Assembly (NCBI RefSeq): GCF_945957355.1
Contig: NZ_CAMFKM010000025.1
Span: 1-45,990, forward strand
Length of the DNA: 45,990 bases
Source: an uncultured Reyranella sp.
Lineage (GTDB): Bacteria; Pseudomonadota; Alphaproteobacteria; Reyranellales; Reyranellaceae
Reading direction: 5' to 3'
Under the pieces are notes generated by a model. It did not search any database. It was given only the letters and a program-made list of their open reading frames with translations, and was not told the DNA's origin. A program made the translations under genes and the position numbers. Below are positions 1 to 7,089 of this stretch, piece by piece (the stretch's first letter is position 1; the number at the start of each line of letters is the position of its first letter).

Positions 1-582
1 TCGCTCAAGAACCTGCTCGAGCAGACGCTGACCGACCGCCGCTGGGACATGACCTATCTCGGCATGCAGGTGCTGATCGAAGGCCTGGCGCTCGCCGCCT
101 TCCAGCGCATCCGCGACACCGCCAAGAACAACCTGGCCGGCGCCGTGAACGCCTACGTCATGCAGGACGAGGCGCGTCACGTCACCTTCGGCCGCATGGC
201 GCTGCGCGAATACTACCCGCACATCTCCGATGCCGAGCGCGCCGAGCGCGAGGAGTTCGTCGTCGAGGCGCTCTACTTCATGCGCGACCGCTTCAACCAA
301 GGCGAGGTCTGGGCGCGGTCCGGCCTGCCGGTGAAGGAGATGCTGGAATACGCCTATCATTCGGGCGCCATGCAGTCGTTCCGTACCCGCCTCTTCACCC
401 GCATCGTGCCGATCCTCAAGGAGATCGGCCTGTTCGGGCCGAAGGTGCAGAAGGCGCTGGGCGAGATGGGCGTGCTGGGCTACGCCGAGGTCGACGTCGA
501 GAAGCTGATCGCCAACGACCTCAAGGTCGCCGATGACTTCGACGCCAAGAAGTTCGTGAACTCCCAGATCGCCGCCGAGTAG
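1..582 (+). CDS. Ferritin-like (diiron) protein, 5' end outside window
   Basis: The reading frame is open from base 1, so the start lies upstream; 193 residues are visible. The EARH signature at about residue 58 (DEARHVTFG) is typical of a metal-binding helix in the ferritin-like four-helix bundle, where Glu and His bind two irons. Family knowledge suggests a soluble diiron oxidase or oxygenase-like protein; the substrate cannot be read from the fragment. The C-terminus is helical and acidic. A strong intrinsic terminator follows 25 bases after the stop, so this is the last gene of its transcript. The first metal-binding helices are not visible, so the exact subfamily (ferritin-like oxidoreductase versus AurF-like oxygenase) is undecided. 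Confidence 0.7.
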   Translation, partial: SLKNLLEQTLTDRRWDMTYLGMQVLIEGLALAAFQRIRDTAKNNLAGAVNAYVMQDEARHVTFGRMALREYYPHISDAERAEREEFVVEALYFMRDRFNQGEVWARSGLPVKEMLEYAYHSGAMQSFRTRLFTRIVPILKEIGLFGPKVQKALGEMGVLGYAEVDVEKLIANDLKVADDFDAKKFVNSQIAAE

Positions 583-606
583 CAAAGCAATCGCAGCTGG
601 AATCGG

Positions 607-636
607 AAAGGGGGCCTCATGGCCCCCTTTTCTCTT
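607..636 (+). terminator. Intrinsic terminator after the ferritin-like gene
   Basis: A perfect 10-bp stem AAAGGGGGCC (607-616) / GGCCCCCTTT (621-630) with loop TCAT is followed by TCTCTT. It lies 25 bases after the stop at 582. The T-rich side favours the + strand; only three Ts follow on the - strand. Confidence 0.85.
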
Positions 637-646
637 GGCTTCTCCC

Positions 647-770
647 GTCATCTCGACCGGAGCCGCGCGTAGCGCGGCGGAGTGGAGAGATCTTCCCTCC
701 ACGATTTGCCGGCTTTGGGGGGCACGAAGGTCTCCCCGCTTCGCGCCTTCGGCGCTTCGGTCGAGACGAC
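647..770. repeat. Palindromic intergenic repeat element (REP/RIME-like)
   Basis: Imperfect 16-bp terminal inverted repeats, GTCATCTCGACCGGAG (647-662) and CTTCGGTCGAGACGAC (755-770), bound a 124-bp GC-rich unit with internal hairpins such as CGCGC-GTA-GCGCG (665-677). It lies between two convergent genes, a usual place for dispersed palindromic repeats in alphaproteobacteria. I see no second full copy in the window, so its repetitive nature is inferred from its form. Confidence 0.5.
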
Positions 771-786
771 GGCTACTTCTGATTTT

Positions 787-1446
787 TTACCGACACGCCT
801 CGATGCGCGGCGGGGCGCCGAGCACCGTCGCGACCTTCGAGATGTCGAGGCAGCGCGGGCCGATCCAGGCCTTGGTCTGCACGAAGATCGCGAAGCGCGC
901 GAAGGTGTCCGCCTGCTCGGCGGGCGTCGGTCGCTTGCGCGCCAGCAGCCAGCTGAGCGCATAGATGTTGCCGGTCGCGAAGTCGGCCGACGGGATGTCG
1001 GGATCCTTCGCCCAGAGAGCGACGTTCTTCCTGGCCGCGCCTGTCGGATCGGCCAGGCCCTCGAGCCAGTTGCTGGCGTTCGCCGCCAGCGCATAGGAGC
1101 CGCCATTCCGGGCGATCAGTGCCTTCACCTCTCCGGCCGCGGCGACATAGCCCTGACCTTCGATCGTGCTGCCGGCGCAGCCGATCCGGCAGAGCGCCAC
1201 GAACATCAGGTACTCCGCGAGGATGATCTCGACGTTGCCGTTGTTGTGCCGGCGCCAGGCGCGGGCGAGGTTCCAGCCCTGGGTCAGCTCCGCCCCGGTC
1301 CACGGCCTGGTGGCCAGGGGCGTGTCGCGCTCCAGCTCGCCGATCACGGCCTGTGCCGCGGCCTGCCATTCGGCGGGGATCTGGGCCGCCGCCGGTGTGG
1401 CGGTGCCCAGCAGGATCAGCAGCAGGATCGCGCGGAGTCGTCTCAT
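787..1446 (-). CDS. Hypothetical exported protein
   Basis: A 219-residue protein with a clear Sec signal peptide: MRRLR, then a hydrophobic run, then a likely cleavage after AAAQ or PAAA near residue 22. I do not recognise the mature part. It has two cysteines close together near residues 86-90 (CRIGC) and another near the C-terminus, so a disulfide in the periplasm is possible. It is rich in Ala and Trp and looks helical. The gene lies 12 bases downstream of the next leftward gene (1459-2124), so the two are probably co-transcribed. No enzyme motif is visible. Confidence 0.7.
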   Translation of the reverse strand: MRRLRAILLLILLGTATPAAAQIPAEWQAAAQAVIGELERDTPLATRPWTGAELTQGWNLARAWRRHNNGNVEIILAEYLMFVALCRIGCAGSTIEGQGYVAAAGEVKALIARNGGSYALAANASNWLEGLADPTGAARKNVALWAKDPDIPSADFATGNIYALSWLLARKRPTPAEQADTFARFAIFVQTKAWIGPRCLDISKVATVLGAPPRIEACR

Positions 1447-1458
1447 GGCGGGCTCCCT

Positions 1459-2124
1459 TCAGTATTTGCGGGCCGTCTTTCGGTCGCGGCTTTCGTACTG
1501 GACGAGGTCGTCGGCCCTGAGCACCGTGGCGTCGGGCGGCACCAGCCAGCGCTTCTGCGCCGGCCTGATCAGCGGATAGTGGCGCGCATCGTCGAGCGCC
1601 GCACCGACTTCCCAGCAATCCTCCTCACTGGTGATCCAGGTGCCGGGCGCGAAGCGGCGCAGGTCGATCGAGACCGAATAGGTCCGCAGGGTCTTGCGGC
1701 CCTTGTTGAAGTATTCGTGGAAGTAGGACATCGCGAGCTCGCGCAGGCTGCGATAGACCGGGTCGCGCCAGCGCAGCCAGACGTGATTGCTCTTGGAGAT
1801 CGCGCCCCAGCAGCCGTCTCGGCGGAACAGGGTGACGACGTGATCGGCATCCTCGCGCGTGGCCGTCAGGTCCATGACCAGCGGCGGCTCACCCTGCAGC
1901 CACAGCGCGCAGGCCGCGACGAAGGCCGCTTCGAGGCAATGGGCCTCGCGATGGCGCAGCACGCCGCGCACGGACCGCAGGCAATCGCCGTCCGGCTCGA
2001 AGTTGGCCGGGAGGGCCGAGACGTATTCCTGGATGCGCTGCGGCGTGCGCAGCGACGTGAGGAGGCGTCCTTCTGCGGCGGTGAGGCCGAGTTCTACCGG
2101 TGTGGGACGTTTGCGTCTGCGCAT
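1459..2124 (-). CDS. Transglutaminase-like domain protein (putative)
   Basis: A protein of 221 residues when started at the ATG at 2122-2124. The frame stays open upstream to 2241, but that part would translate the antisense of tRNA-Ala and is rejected. Around residues 60-121 it has a spaced Cys63 (HCLEAA), His95 (DADHVVTLF) and Trp/Asn (CWGAISKSNH) pattern. This resembles the Cys-His-Asp arrangement of transglutaminase-like, papain-fold proteins, with Asn113 or Asp121 as a possible third residue. That assignment is inference from the motif pattern only. It has no signal peptide or membrane segment. It probably forms an operon with the exported protein gene downstream. Confidence 0.6.
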   Translation of the reverse strand: MRRRKRPTPVELGLTAAEGRLLTSLRTPQRIQEYVSALPANFEPDGDCLRSVRGVLRHREAHCLEAAFVAACALWLQGEPPLVMDLTATREDADHVVTLFRRDGCWGAISKSNHVWLRWRDPVYRSLRELAMSYFHEYFNKGRKTLRTYSVSIDLRRFAPGTWITSEEDCWEVGAALDDARHYPLIRPAQKRWLVPPDATVLRADDLVQYESRDRKTARKY

Positions 2125-2202
2125 CGAGTGCAATAGTGCCGTGATGCGCCGCGACAGGCCAGTGAATGAGGCCGTCTGCTTCCGGCCCGGGGTCGGGGTG
2201 GT

Positions 2203-2278
2203 TGGTGGAGCTGAGGGGGATCGAACCCCTGACCTCCTCATTGCGAACGAGGCGCTCTCCCAGCTGAGCTACAGCCCC
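2203..2278 (-). tRNA. tRNA-Ala (anticodon CGC)
   Basis: Read on the - strand this is a full cloverleaf. The 7-bp acceptor GGGGCTG pairs with CAGCTCC and includes the G3-U70 wobble that identifies alanine tRNAs. The D arm is GCTC...GAGC, the anticodon stem CCTCG/TGAGG has loop TTCGCAA, and the T arm has TTCGATC. Positions 34-36 are CGC, decoding GCG. The CCA end is encoded (2203-2205 on the + strand read TGG). Confidence 0.95.
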
Positions 2279-2383
2279 CTCCGACCCTTGGAGAACCGCG
2301 CGGATAATGGTTGCCGCGCCCCCTGTCAAGCAAACCGGGCTGTGATAGCGTCCGGCCGGTATTTTTGAAGGAGAGGCAAGACC

Positions 2384-2776
2384 ATGGCCCACGCCAAGAA
2401 AGTCGTTCAGACCGACGCCGCCCCCAAGGCGCTCGGCCCCTATTCGCAGGCGGTCGTGGCCAACGGGCTGGTCTTCTGCGCCGGCCAGATCCCGCTCGAC
2501 CCGGTGACCGGCAACATCGTCGAGGGCGGCATCGCCGAGCAGACGCACCAGGTGCTGAAGAACCTGCGCGCGGTGCTGAAGGCGGCCGGCAGCGATCTCG
2601 GCCACGCCGTCAAGACGACCGTGTTCCTGAAGAGCATGGACAGCTTCGCCGCCATGAACGAGGTCTATGGGCTGCCCGAATATTTCGGCAGTTCGACGCC
2701 CGCGCGCTCGACGGTCGAAGTCGCCCGCCTGCCGCGCGACGTCATGGTGGAGATCGAAGTCGTTGCCCTCGCCTGA
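2384..2776 (+). CDS. ridA: RidA family reactive enamine/imine deaminase
   Basis: A 130-residue RidA/YjgF/UK114 protein of normal length. Family members are trimers that hydrolyse reactive 2-aminoacrylate-type enamines and imines released by PLP enzymes, protecting those enzymes in the cytosol. Visible hallmarks are GPYSQAV near residue 18, FCAGQIPLDP near 31, the NLRAVL helix, and the C-terminal ARSTVEVARLPRDVMVEIE stretch, which carries the substrate-binding Arg. The ATG at 2384 has a good ribosome site (AAGGAGA, about 10 bases upstream). Two small genes encoding membrane proteins follow closely (starts at 2781 and 3024), probably in the same operon; any functional link is unclear. Confidence 0.92.
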   Translation: MAHAKKVVQTDAAPKALGPYSQAVVANGLVFCAGQIPLDPVTGNIVEGGIAEQTHQVLKNLRAVLKAAGSDLGHAVKTTVFLKSMDSFAAMNEVYGLPEYFGSSTPARSTVEVARLPRDVMVEIEVVALA

Positions 2777-2780
2777 CGAC

Positions 2781-3020
2781 ATGGCCAGCCTGGTGACTTG
2801 GATGCTGGCCCTGGGCTCCCTCACGGTGGCCCTGATGCTCGTCAGCTACGTGCTTGTGTCGCTCGTCCTCATCATCCCGACCTGGCGCATCTGCACGCGG
2901 GCCGGCTTCTCCGGGGCGCTGTCGCTCTTCCATCTGGTGCCGTTCATCGGCTCCTTCATCGTCATGGGCATGCTGGCCTTCAGCACCTGGCCCGCCGGCG
3001 AAGCGGCGCCGAGGCGTTAG
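2781..3020 (+). CDS. Small membrane protein, hypothetical
   Basis: A 79-residue protein starting at the ATG at 2781, four bases after the ridA stop. The same frame extends further upstream, but only inside ridA. It has two hydrophobic segments, about residues 5-33 and 47-67, separated by a short basic loop (TWRICTRAGF), so it should span the membrane twice. It ends three bases before the FHA-domain gene, so the two are translated together. The pairing of a tiny membrane protein with a membrane-anchored FHA protein suggests they act together. I do not recognise a named family. Confidence 0.65.
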   Translation: MASLVTWMLALGSLTVALMLVSYVLVSLVLIIPTWRICTRAGFSGALSLFHLVPFIGSFIVMGMLAFSTWPAGEAAPRR

Positions 3021-3023
3021 CCG

Positions 3024-3683
3024 ATGGGCATCGAAATCGCGGCTCTGACGAGCTTCTTCGGCCTGACCGGCGCCTTCGCGCTGGTCGGCACCGTGCTGGC
3101 GGCGTGGATGGCCTGGCGCATCGTCGAGAAAGCGGGGCTGCCGGGATGGACCGGCCTCGGCGCCATCCTGCTCACGCTGACCGGCGTGGGCACGATCGTG
3201 CCGCTGATCCTGCTCTGGATCTTCGCTTTCATGCGCTGGCCGCGCGACGAACCCGGGAACGGTCTCGGAGGCGTGGCGGGCGGCGGGTTCGCGCCTGCGT
3301 CCGGTCCGGCACCGGCGCCCGGCCCGGCTGTTCTGGCAGGTCCCTCGATGGCCCTGCCCGATGCGCGCGGCTGGCGGCTCTCCGGTGTGCTCGGCCATGG
3401 CGGCACGGTGTCTCTGGCGGTTGCGGGCACGTCGGGGACCTATGCGCTGACGGGCGCGCACACCGGAGCACCGACCGATCTCACCGTGCCCGATCCGTCG
3501 GTCGGCCAGCCCCATGCCCGGCTCATGCTGTCGGGCAACCGTCTCGGCCTCGAGGATCTCGGCAGCCCGGGCGGCACCTTCCTCGACGGCGCCCGGCTGC
3601 TGCCCGAGCACGGACCGCGCGACATCAGCGCGGTGCGCTCGATCCGGCTGGGCAGCGTGGAACTCGCGCTTTCGCGGGCCTGA
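3024..3683 (+). CDS. Membrane-anchored FHA domain protein
   Basis: A 219-residue protein with two N-terminal transmembrane helices (about 7-29 and 44-70), a Pro/Ala/Gly-rich linker (about 75-110) and a C-terminal forkhead-associated domain (about 140-217). FHA hallmarks are visible: a conserved QPHARL for the usual SxxH strand, and DLGSPGGTFLDG in place of the common DLGSTNGTFVNG. FHA domains bind phosphothreonine peptides, so this probably recruits a phosphoprotein to the inner membrane. The usual Ser-X-X-His is S-V-G-Q-P-H here, so phosphopeptide binding may be altered. No Ser/Thr kinase gene is in the window. It is probably co-transcribed with the two preceding genes. Confidence 0.75.
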   Translation: MGIEIAALTSFFGLTGAFALVGTVLAAWMAWRIVEKAGLPGWTGLGAILLTLTGVGTIVPLILLWIFAFMRWPRDEPGNGLGGVAGGGFAPASGPAPAPGPAVLAGPSMALPDARGWRLSGVLGHGGTVSLAVAGTSGTYALTGAHTGAPTDLTVPDPSVGQPHARLMLSGNRLGLEDLGSPGGTFLDGARLLPEHGPRDISAVRSIRLGSVELALSRA

Positions 3684-3761
3684 ATGGACTTGTGATCGGC
3701 AAGGCCTGCCGAGTAGGGTGCCGCGGCCGGCGGACCGCCGGCCTCAACGGGCGGGGACTCG

Positions 3762-4055
3762 ATGCTGTCGCTGGCGATGCTGATCGACAAGGTGATCGAC
3801 ATCTACACCTGGATCGTGATCGCGAGCGCGATCATGAGCTGGCTGGTGGCGTTCGGCGTGGTGAATATCCGTAACCGGTTCATCAGCGTCGTCGTCGACA
3901 TGCTCTTCAAGCTGACCGAGCCGGTCCTGCGCCCGATCCGCAATGCGCTGCCCAATCTGGGCGGCGTCGATATCTCGCCCGTCATCCTCCTGCTCGGCCT
4001 GTTCTTCATCCGCAGCCTGCTGTGGGAGTACGTCTGGCCGGCCTTCGTGCGCTGA
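3762..4055 (+). CDS. YggT family integral membrane protein
   Basis: A 97-residue protein with the compact YggT layout: a first helix (about 8-32, IDIYTWIVIASAIMSWLV), a polar middle segment containing the conserved LTEPVLRPIRNALPNLGGVD turn, and a second helix (about 70-92). YggT proteins are linked by family work to osmotic tolerance and envelope or septum functions; the molecular role is unsettled. It is followed directly by a DUF167 (YggU) gene, the usual yggT-yggU neighbourhood, and then folD, so 3762-5270 is likely one operon. Confidence 0.88.
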   Translation: MLSLAMLIDKVIDIYTWIVIASAIMSWLVAFGVVNIRNRFISVVVDMLFKLTEPVLRPIRNALPNLGGVDISPVILLLGLFFIRSLLWEYVWPAFVR

Positions 4056-4375
4056 GCGCTCCCCCGACCGATCCGATTTTCCTGCGGCGGAACCCCGGCG
4101 GCGTGACCATCCAGCTGCGCGTGCAGCCGCGGGCGCGCCGCACGGCGCTCCAGCGCACGCCTGAAGGTGCGCTCAAGGCCGCAGTGACGGTGGCGCCCGA
4201 GGATGGCAAGGCCAATGCGGCCGTCGTCGCCCTGCTGGCAGACGCTTGGCGCGTGCCGAAATCGACCATAGAAATCGTGCGCGGCGGAACGGCGCGGGAA
4301 AAGACGCTCAGCGTCGCGGGCGAGCCCGAGGCGCTGGCCCGACGGATTGCCGAATGGATGGACAAGAATGGCTGA
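4022..4375 (+). CDS. DUF167 (YggU) family protein
   Basis: A DUF167 protein of 117 residues if it starts at the GTG at 4022, which overlaps yggT by 34 bases. The next in-frame start is a GTG at 4103, which would cut into the first strand of the domain. Family features are the strand IQLRVQPRARRT, the EGALKAAVTVAPEDGKANAAVVALLA stretch (quoted in part: DGKANAAVVALLA) with its conserved GKAN, and PKSTIEIVRGGTAREK. The family is small, cytosolic and of unknown function. The 3' end overlaps the folD start by 8 bases, indicating translational coupling. Confidence 0.82.
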   Translation: MGVRLAGLRALSAPPTDPIFLRRNPGGVTIQLRVQPRARRTALQRTPEGALKAAVTVAPEDGKANAAVVALLADAWRVPKSTIEIVRGGTAREKTLSVAGEPEALARRIAEWMDKNG

Positions 4376-5270
4376 TGCAAGACTGATCGACGGAAAAGCC
4401 TTCGCGGGCGGCCTGCGCCAGAGGGTGGGCGCCGGGGTTGCCGAGTTCGTCGCCAAGGGCGGGCCCAAGCCCGGCCTCGCCACGGTGCTGGTCGGCGACG
4501 ATCCGGCCAGCCAAGTCTATGTCCGCAGCAAGGGCCGGCTCGCGGTCGAGCTCGGCATGGCGAGCTTCGACCACCAGCTGCCCGGGGACACGACCCAGGC
4601 CGAGCTGCTGGAGCTGATCGGGCGCCTGAACGTCGATCCCTCGGTCAACGGCATCCTGGTCCAGCTGCCTCTCCCGAAGCATCTCGACACGGCGCAGGTC
4701 CTGATCGCCATCGATCCGGCCAAGGATGTCGACGGCTTCCATCCGGTGAATGTCGGCCGCCTCGGCTCGATCGCGCCGGGTGCGCCGCTCGACTTTCCGG
4801 TGCCCTGCACGCCGCTCGGCGTCTCGATGCTGCTGCAGGACGCGCTGGGGTCGCTGTCGGGCCTGAATGCGGTGATCGTCGGCCGGTCGAACCTCGTTGG
4901 CCGCCCCGTGGCGCAACTGCTGCTTCGCGCCGATTGCACGGTGACCATCACCCATTCGCGCACGCGCGACCTGCCCGGTGTCTGCCGCCAGGCCGACATC
5001 CTGGTGGTGGCGATCGGCAAGACCGAGTTCGTGAAGGGCGACTGGATCAAGCCAGGGGCGGCGGTGATCGATGTCGGCATCAACCGCATCCCGACGCCGG
5101 AGGGCAAGAGCCGGCTGGTCGGCGACGTGGCCTTTGCCGAGGCGCAGAAGGTGGCGGGATACATAACGCCCGTGCCGGGTGGCGTCGGCCCCATGACCGT
5201 GGCCTGCCTGATGTTCAACACGTTGCAGGCCGCACGCCACAAGGCCGGAATGGCGATGATGGCCGCCTGA
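4368..5270 (+). CDS. folD: Methylenetetrahydrofolate dehydrogenase/cyclohydrolase FolD
   Basis: A 300-residue bifunctional FolD, converting 5,10-methylene-THF to 10-formyl-THF through NADP-dependent dehydrogenase and cyclohydrolase steps in one-carbon metabolism. Visible motifs are VGDDPASQVYVRSK with the catalytic Lys, GILVQLPLP, KDVDGFHPVNVG, the PCTPLGV substrate site, the dinucleotide-binding GRSNLVGRPVA and C-terminal GGVGPMT. I chose the ATG at 4368 (MADARLIDG), which overlaps the DUF167 stop; an upstream ATG at 4347 would add only seven residues from the overlap. It ends the yggT operon and converges on the GSCFA gene seven bases away. Confidence 0.95.
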   Translation: MADARLIDGKAFAGGLRQRVGAGVAEFVAKGGPKPGLATVLVGDDPASQVYVRSKGRLAVELGMASFDHQLPGDTTQAELLELIGRLNVDPSVNGILVQLPLPKHLDTAQVLIAIDPAKDVDGFHPVNVGRLGSIAPGAPLDFPVPCTPLGVSMLLQDALGSLSGLNAVIVGRSNLVGRPVAQLLLRADCTVTITHSRTRDLPGVCRQADILVVAIGKTEFVKGDWIKPGAAVIDVGINRIPTPEGKSRLVGDVAFAEAQKVAGYITPVPGGVGPMTVACLMFNTLQAARHKAGMAMMAA

Positions 5271-5277
5271 GCGGCGG

Positions 5278-7005
5278 TCAGGCCTTTCCGACGGCGCGCC
5301 GGATCAGGGCGGTCGACCATCGTGCGGCCCTTTCGAAAGGGTTCGCCGCGCCAGGGCTTGCAGCGCCGGCCCGGCGGGTCGGCAGGCGGGCCTTTCGGAT
5401 CTGGGCGCGCAGGCGCAGGGCCGTCTTCTCGTTCGGCTCACGGAGCAAGGTCCGATCGACCCATTCGGCGGCTTCCGGCCAGCGATCCTGCTTCGCCAGG
5501 AATTCGGCGAAGGCCGCCATGTAGACCGGATTTTCAACGAGGCCGTTGCACTCCCGCCAAAGCGCTTCGGTATCCGCGAGCCGTCCCAGCCGCTCGCAGT
5601 AGCGCGCCTTCCAGTGGAGCAGCAGCGATTTGCGCTCGAGGGGCCAGCGGATCCTGTCGAGCACGACGAAGCCTTCCTCGAATCGGCCGAGGTGATAGTA
5701 GGCCTCGACCCGCTGCAGCGAGGGGTCGAGCATCGCCTTGCCGTGTTCGCAGGCCTTCTCGGCCTGCAACGCGGCTTCCTCGTGGCGGCCGCTCTCGTTG
5801 TAGTGACGTGCGAGCAGGGTGCGGGCGGGAACGCTTTCGTGGGTTTCCAGCAACTCGAGCAGCAGTGATTCCGCGGCCCCGCCATTGCCGGCCCGGAGAT
5901 GCGCCCGCGCCAGCGCGATCGTGAGATCGGGATTCCCGGGATGTAACGCCCAGGCCTGCTGCAGCCGCTTGAGTCCGGCGTGGAAGCGTCCGGCCGCACC
6001 ATCCTCGCGGGCGCGTGCGAGCACGTTGGCGATGGTGTCGTCGCCGGTCTCGACATAGCGGTTGATCATGCGGTCGACGTTGAAGCGCACCATCGACGTC
6101 TGGATATGGACTTGGTCGTCGACGAAGGCGATCGACCGGTCGGTCAGGACCACGCTCTCGTAGGAGGGGAAGTATTCGATGTGGGCCCGGTCGGCGACGA
6201 ACGGCTCGACCGCCGCCCGCAGGACCGCCTTGCTGTAGGCGTTCGCCACCGCCACGTCGGACGAGGTGAAGGTCGCCTGGAGCGGCACGGGCGAGACGGT
6301 GAGGATGATGCGATAGTCTTGCGGGCAGACCCGGTCGAGCAGATCGAGGAGGTCGGCGAGCGAACGCGTCACGTCGGCATAGTCGAGAACATGCAGTTCG
6401 AAGCGAGAGGGATCGGTCCGGACGATTCCCTTGGGCGGCGGGCAGTTGATGTAGAGGCCCGAGCGATTGTCGAACCACGCCTCGATCAGGCCCAGGGTGA
6501 TCAGCACCACGTGGCTGCTGGCGAGATTGCGGTAGATCGCGCTGATGTCGTTGCGCCGCCCGACCAGTGCTTCGGCGGAGACGGGCCGGAAGCCGAGCGT
6601 CAGCTGCGGGTCGATATACCGCCCCGGAGCGACTTCGATGGCATGACGGCCGATGTCGAATTCATCGAGGCCGAACGCCCAGCGGATCTGCGGCGCGATT
6701 GCCGGCGGCACGTAGTTGTTCAGGATCGTCGTCGGGTCACCGCTCCACCCTGTCTTGTCGACCTTCAGGGCCAGCGTGGGAATGTCGAAGCCGCGGTCGG
6801 CCAGCGTCCTCTCGATGCCGCGGGCGAAGCAGGAACCGATGGTGAAGATGCGCTGGCCCGGCTCCAGCGTGAAGCGCGGCTTGAACGATGGATCGGCGAA
6901 GTGTGCGAACCTGTTCGCAGGATCGTCACGACGCGGCCAGTTGCTGTCGGGGTTGGTCTTTAACGTGCCGTAGGCATCGGCAGCACTGATCCGGCGAATT
7001 GGCAT
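5278..7005 (-). CDS. GSCFA domain protein with C-terminal TPR-like repeats
   Basis: A 575-residue protein. The N-terminal half (about residues 40-310) is a GSCFA domain with the eponymous motif at residues 57-61 (TIGSCFARGIERTL). Other conserved pieces are WFDNRSGLYINCPPP, the serine-hydrolase-like TVSPVPLQAT, and FVDDQVHIQ. The family resembles SGNH/GDSL hydrolases and may act on glycans or lipids; no substrate is established. Residues about 330-545 are Ala/Leu-rich helical hairpins that look like tetratricopeptide repeats, so the hydrolase is probably tethered to a partner. There is no signal peptide. It is a single gene, convergent with folD. Confidence 0.8.
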   Translation of the reverse strand: MPIRRISAADAYGTLKTNPDSNWPRRDDPANRFAHFADPSFKPRFTLEPGQRIFTIGSCFARGIERTLADRGFDIPTLALKVDKTGWSGDPTTILNNYVPPAIAPQIRWAFGLDEFDIGRHAIEVAPGRYIDPQLTLGFRPVSAEALVGRRNDISAIYRNLASSHVVLITLGLIEAWFDNRSGLYINCPPPKGIVRTDPSRFELHVLDYADVTRSLADLLDLLDRVCPQDYRIILTVSPVPLQATFTSSDVAVANAYSKAVLRAAVEPFVADRAHIEYFPSYESVVLTDRSIAFVDDQVHIQTSMVRFNVDRMINRYVETGDDTIANVLARAREDGAAGRFHAGLKRLQQAWALHPGNPDLTIALARAHLRAGNGGAAESLLLELLETHESVPARTLLARHYNESGRHEEAALQAEKACEHGKAMLDPSLQRVEAYYHLGRFEEGFVVLDRIRWPLERKSLLLHWKARYCERLGRLADTEALWRECNGLVENPVYMAAFAEFLAKQDRWPEAAEWVDRTLLREPNEKTALRLRAQIRKARLPTRRAGAASPGAANPFERAARWSTALIRRAVGKA

Positions 7006-7089
7006 CGTGTCCCTGACCCTCTGGACACATGGCTAGCATCCCTGAGTAACCGGGGGAAAGCCGGCTCCTGTTCGCGACCTCGCGCGCCG

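Noticed and set aside
682..2136. Long rightward open frame of 484 codons
   Set aside because: It is the antisense of two leftward genes in GC-rich DNA and has Arg/Pro/Gly-rich, low-complexity composition with no domain.
2125..2241. Upstream extension of the leftward transglutaminase-like gene
   Set aside because: It would translate the antisense of tRNA-Ala (RSGVRSPSAPP), a frequent tRNA artefact.
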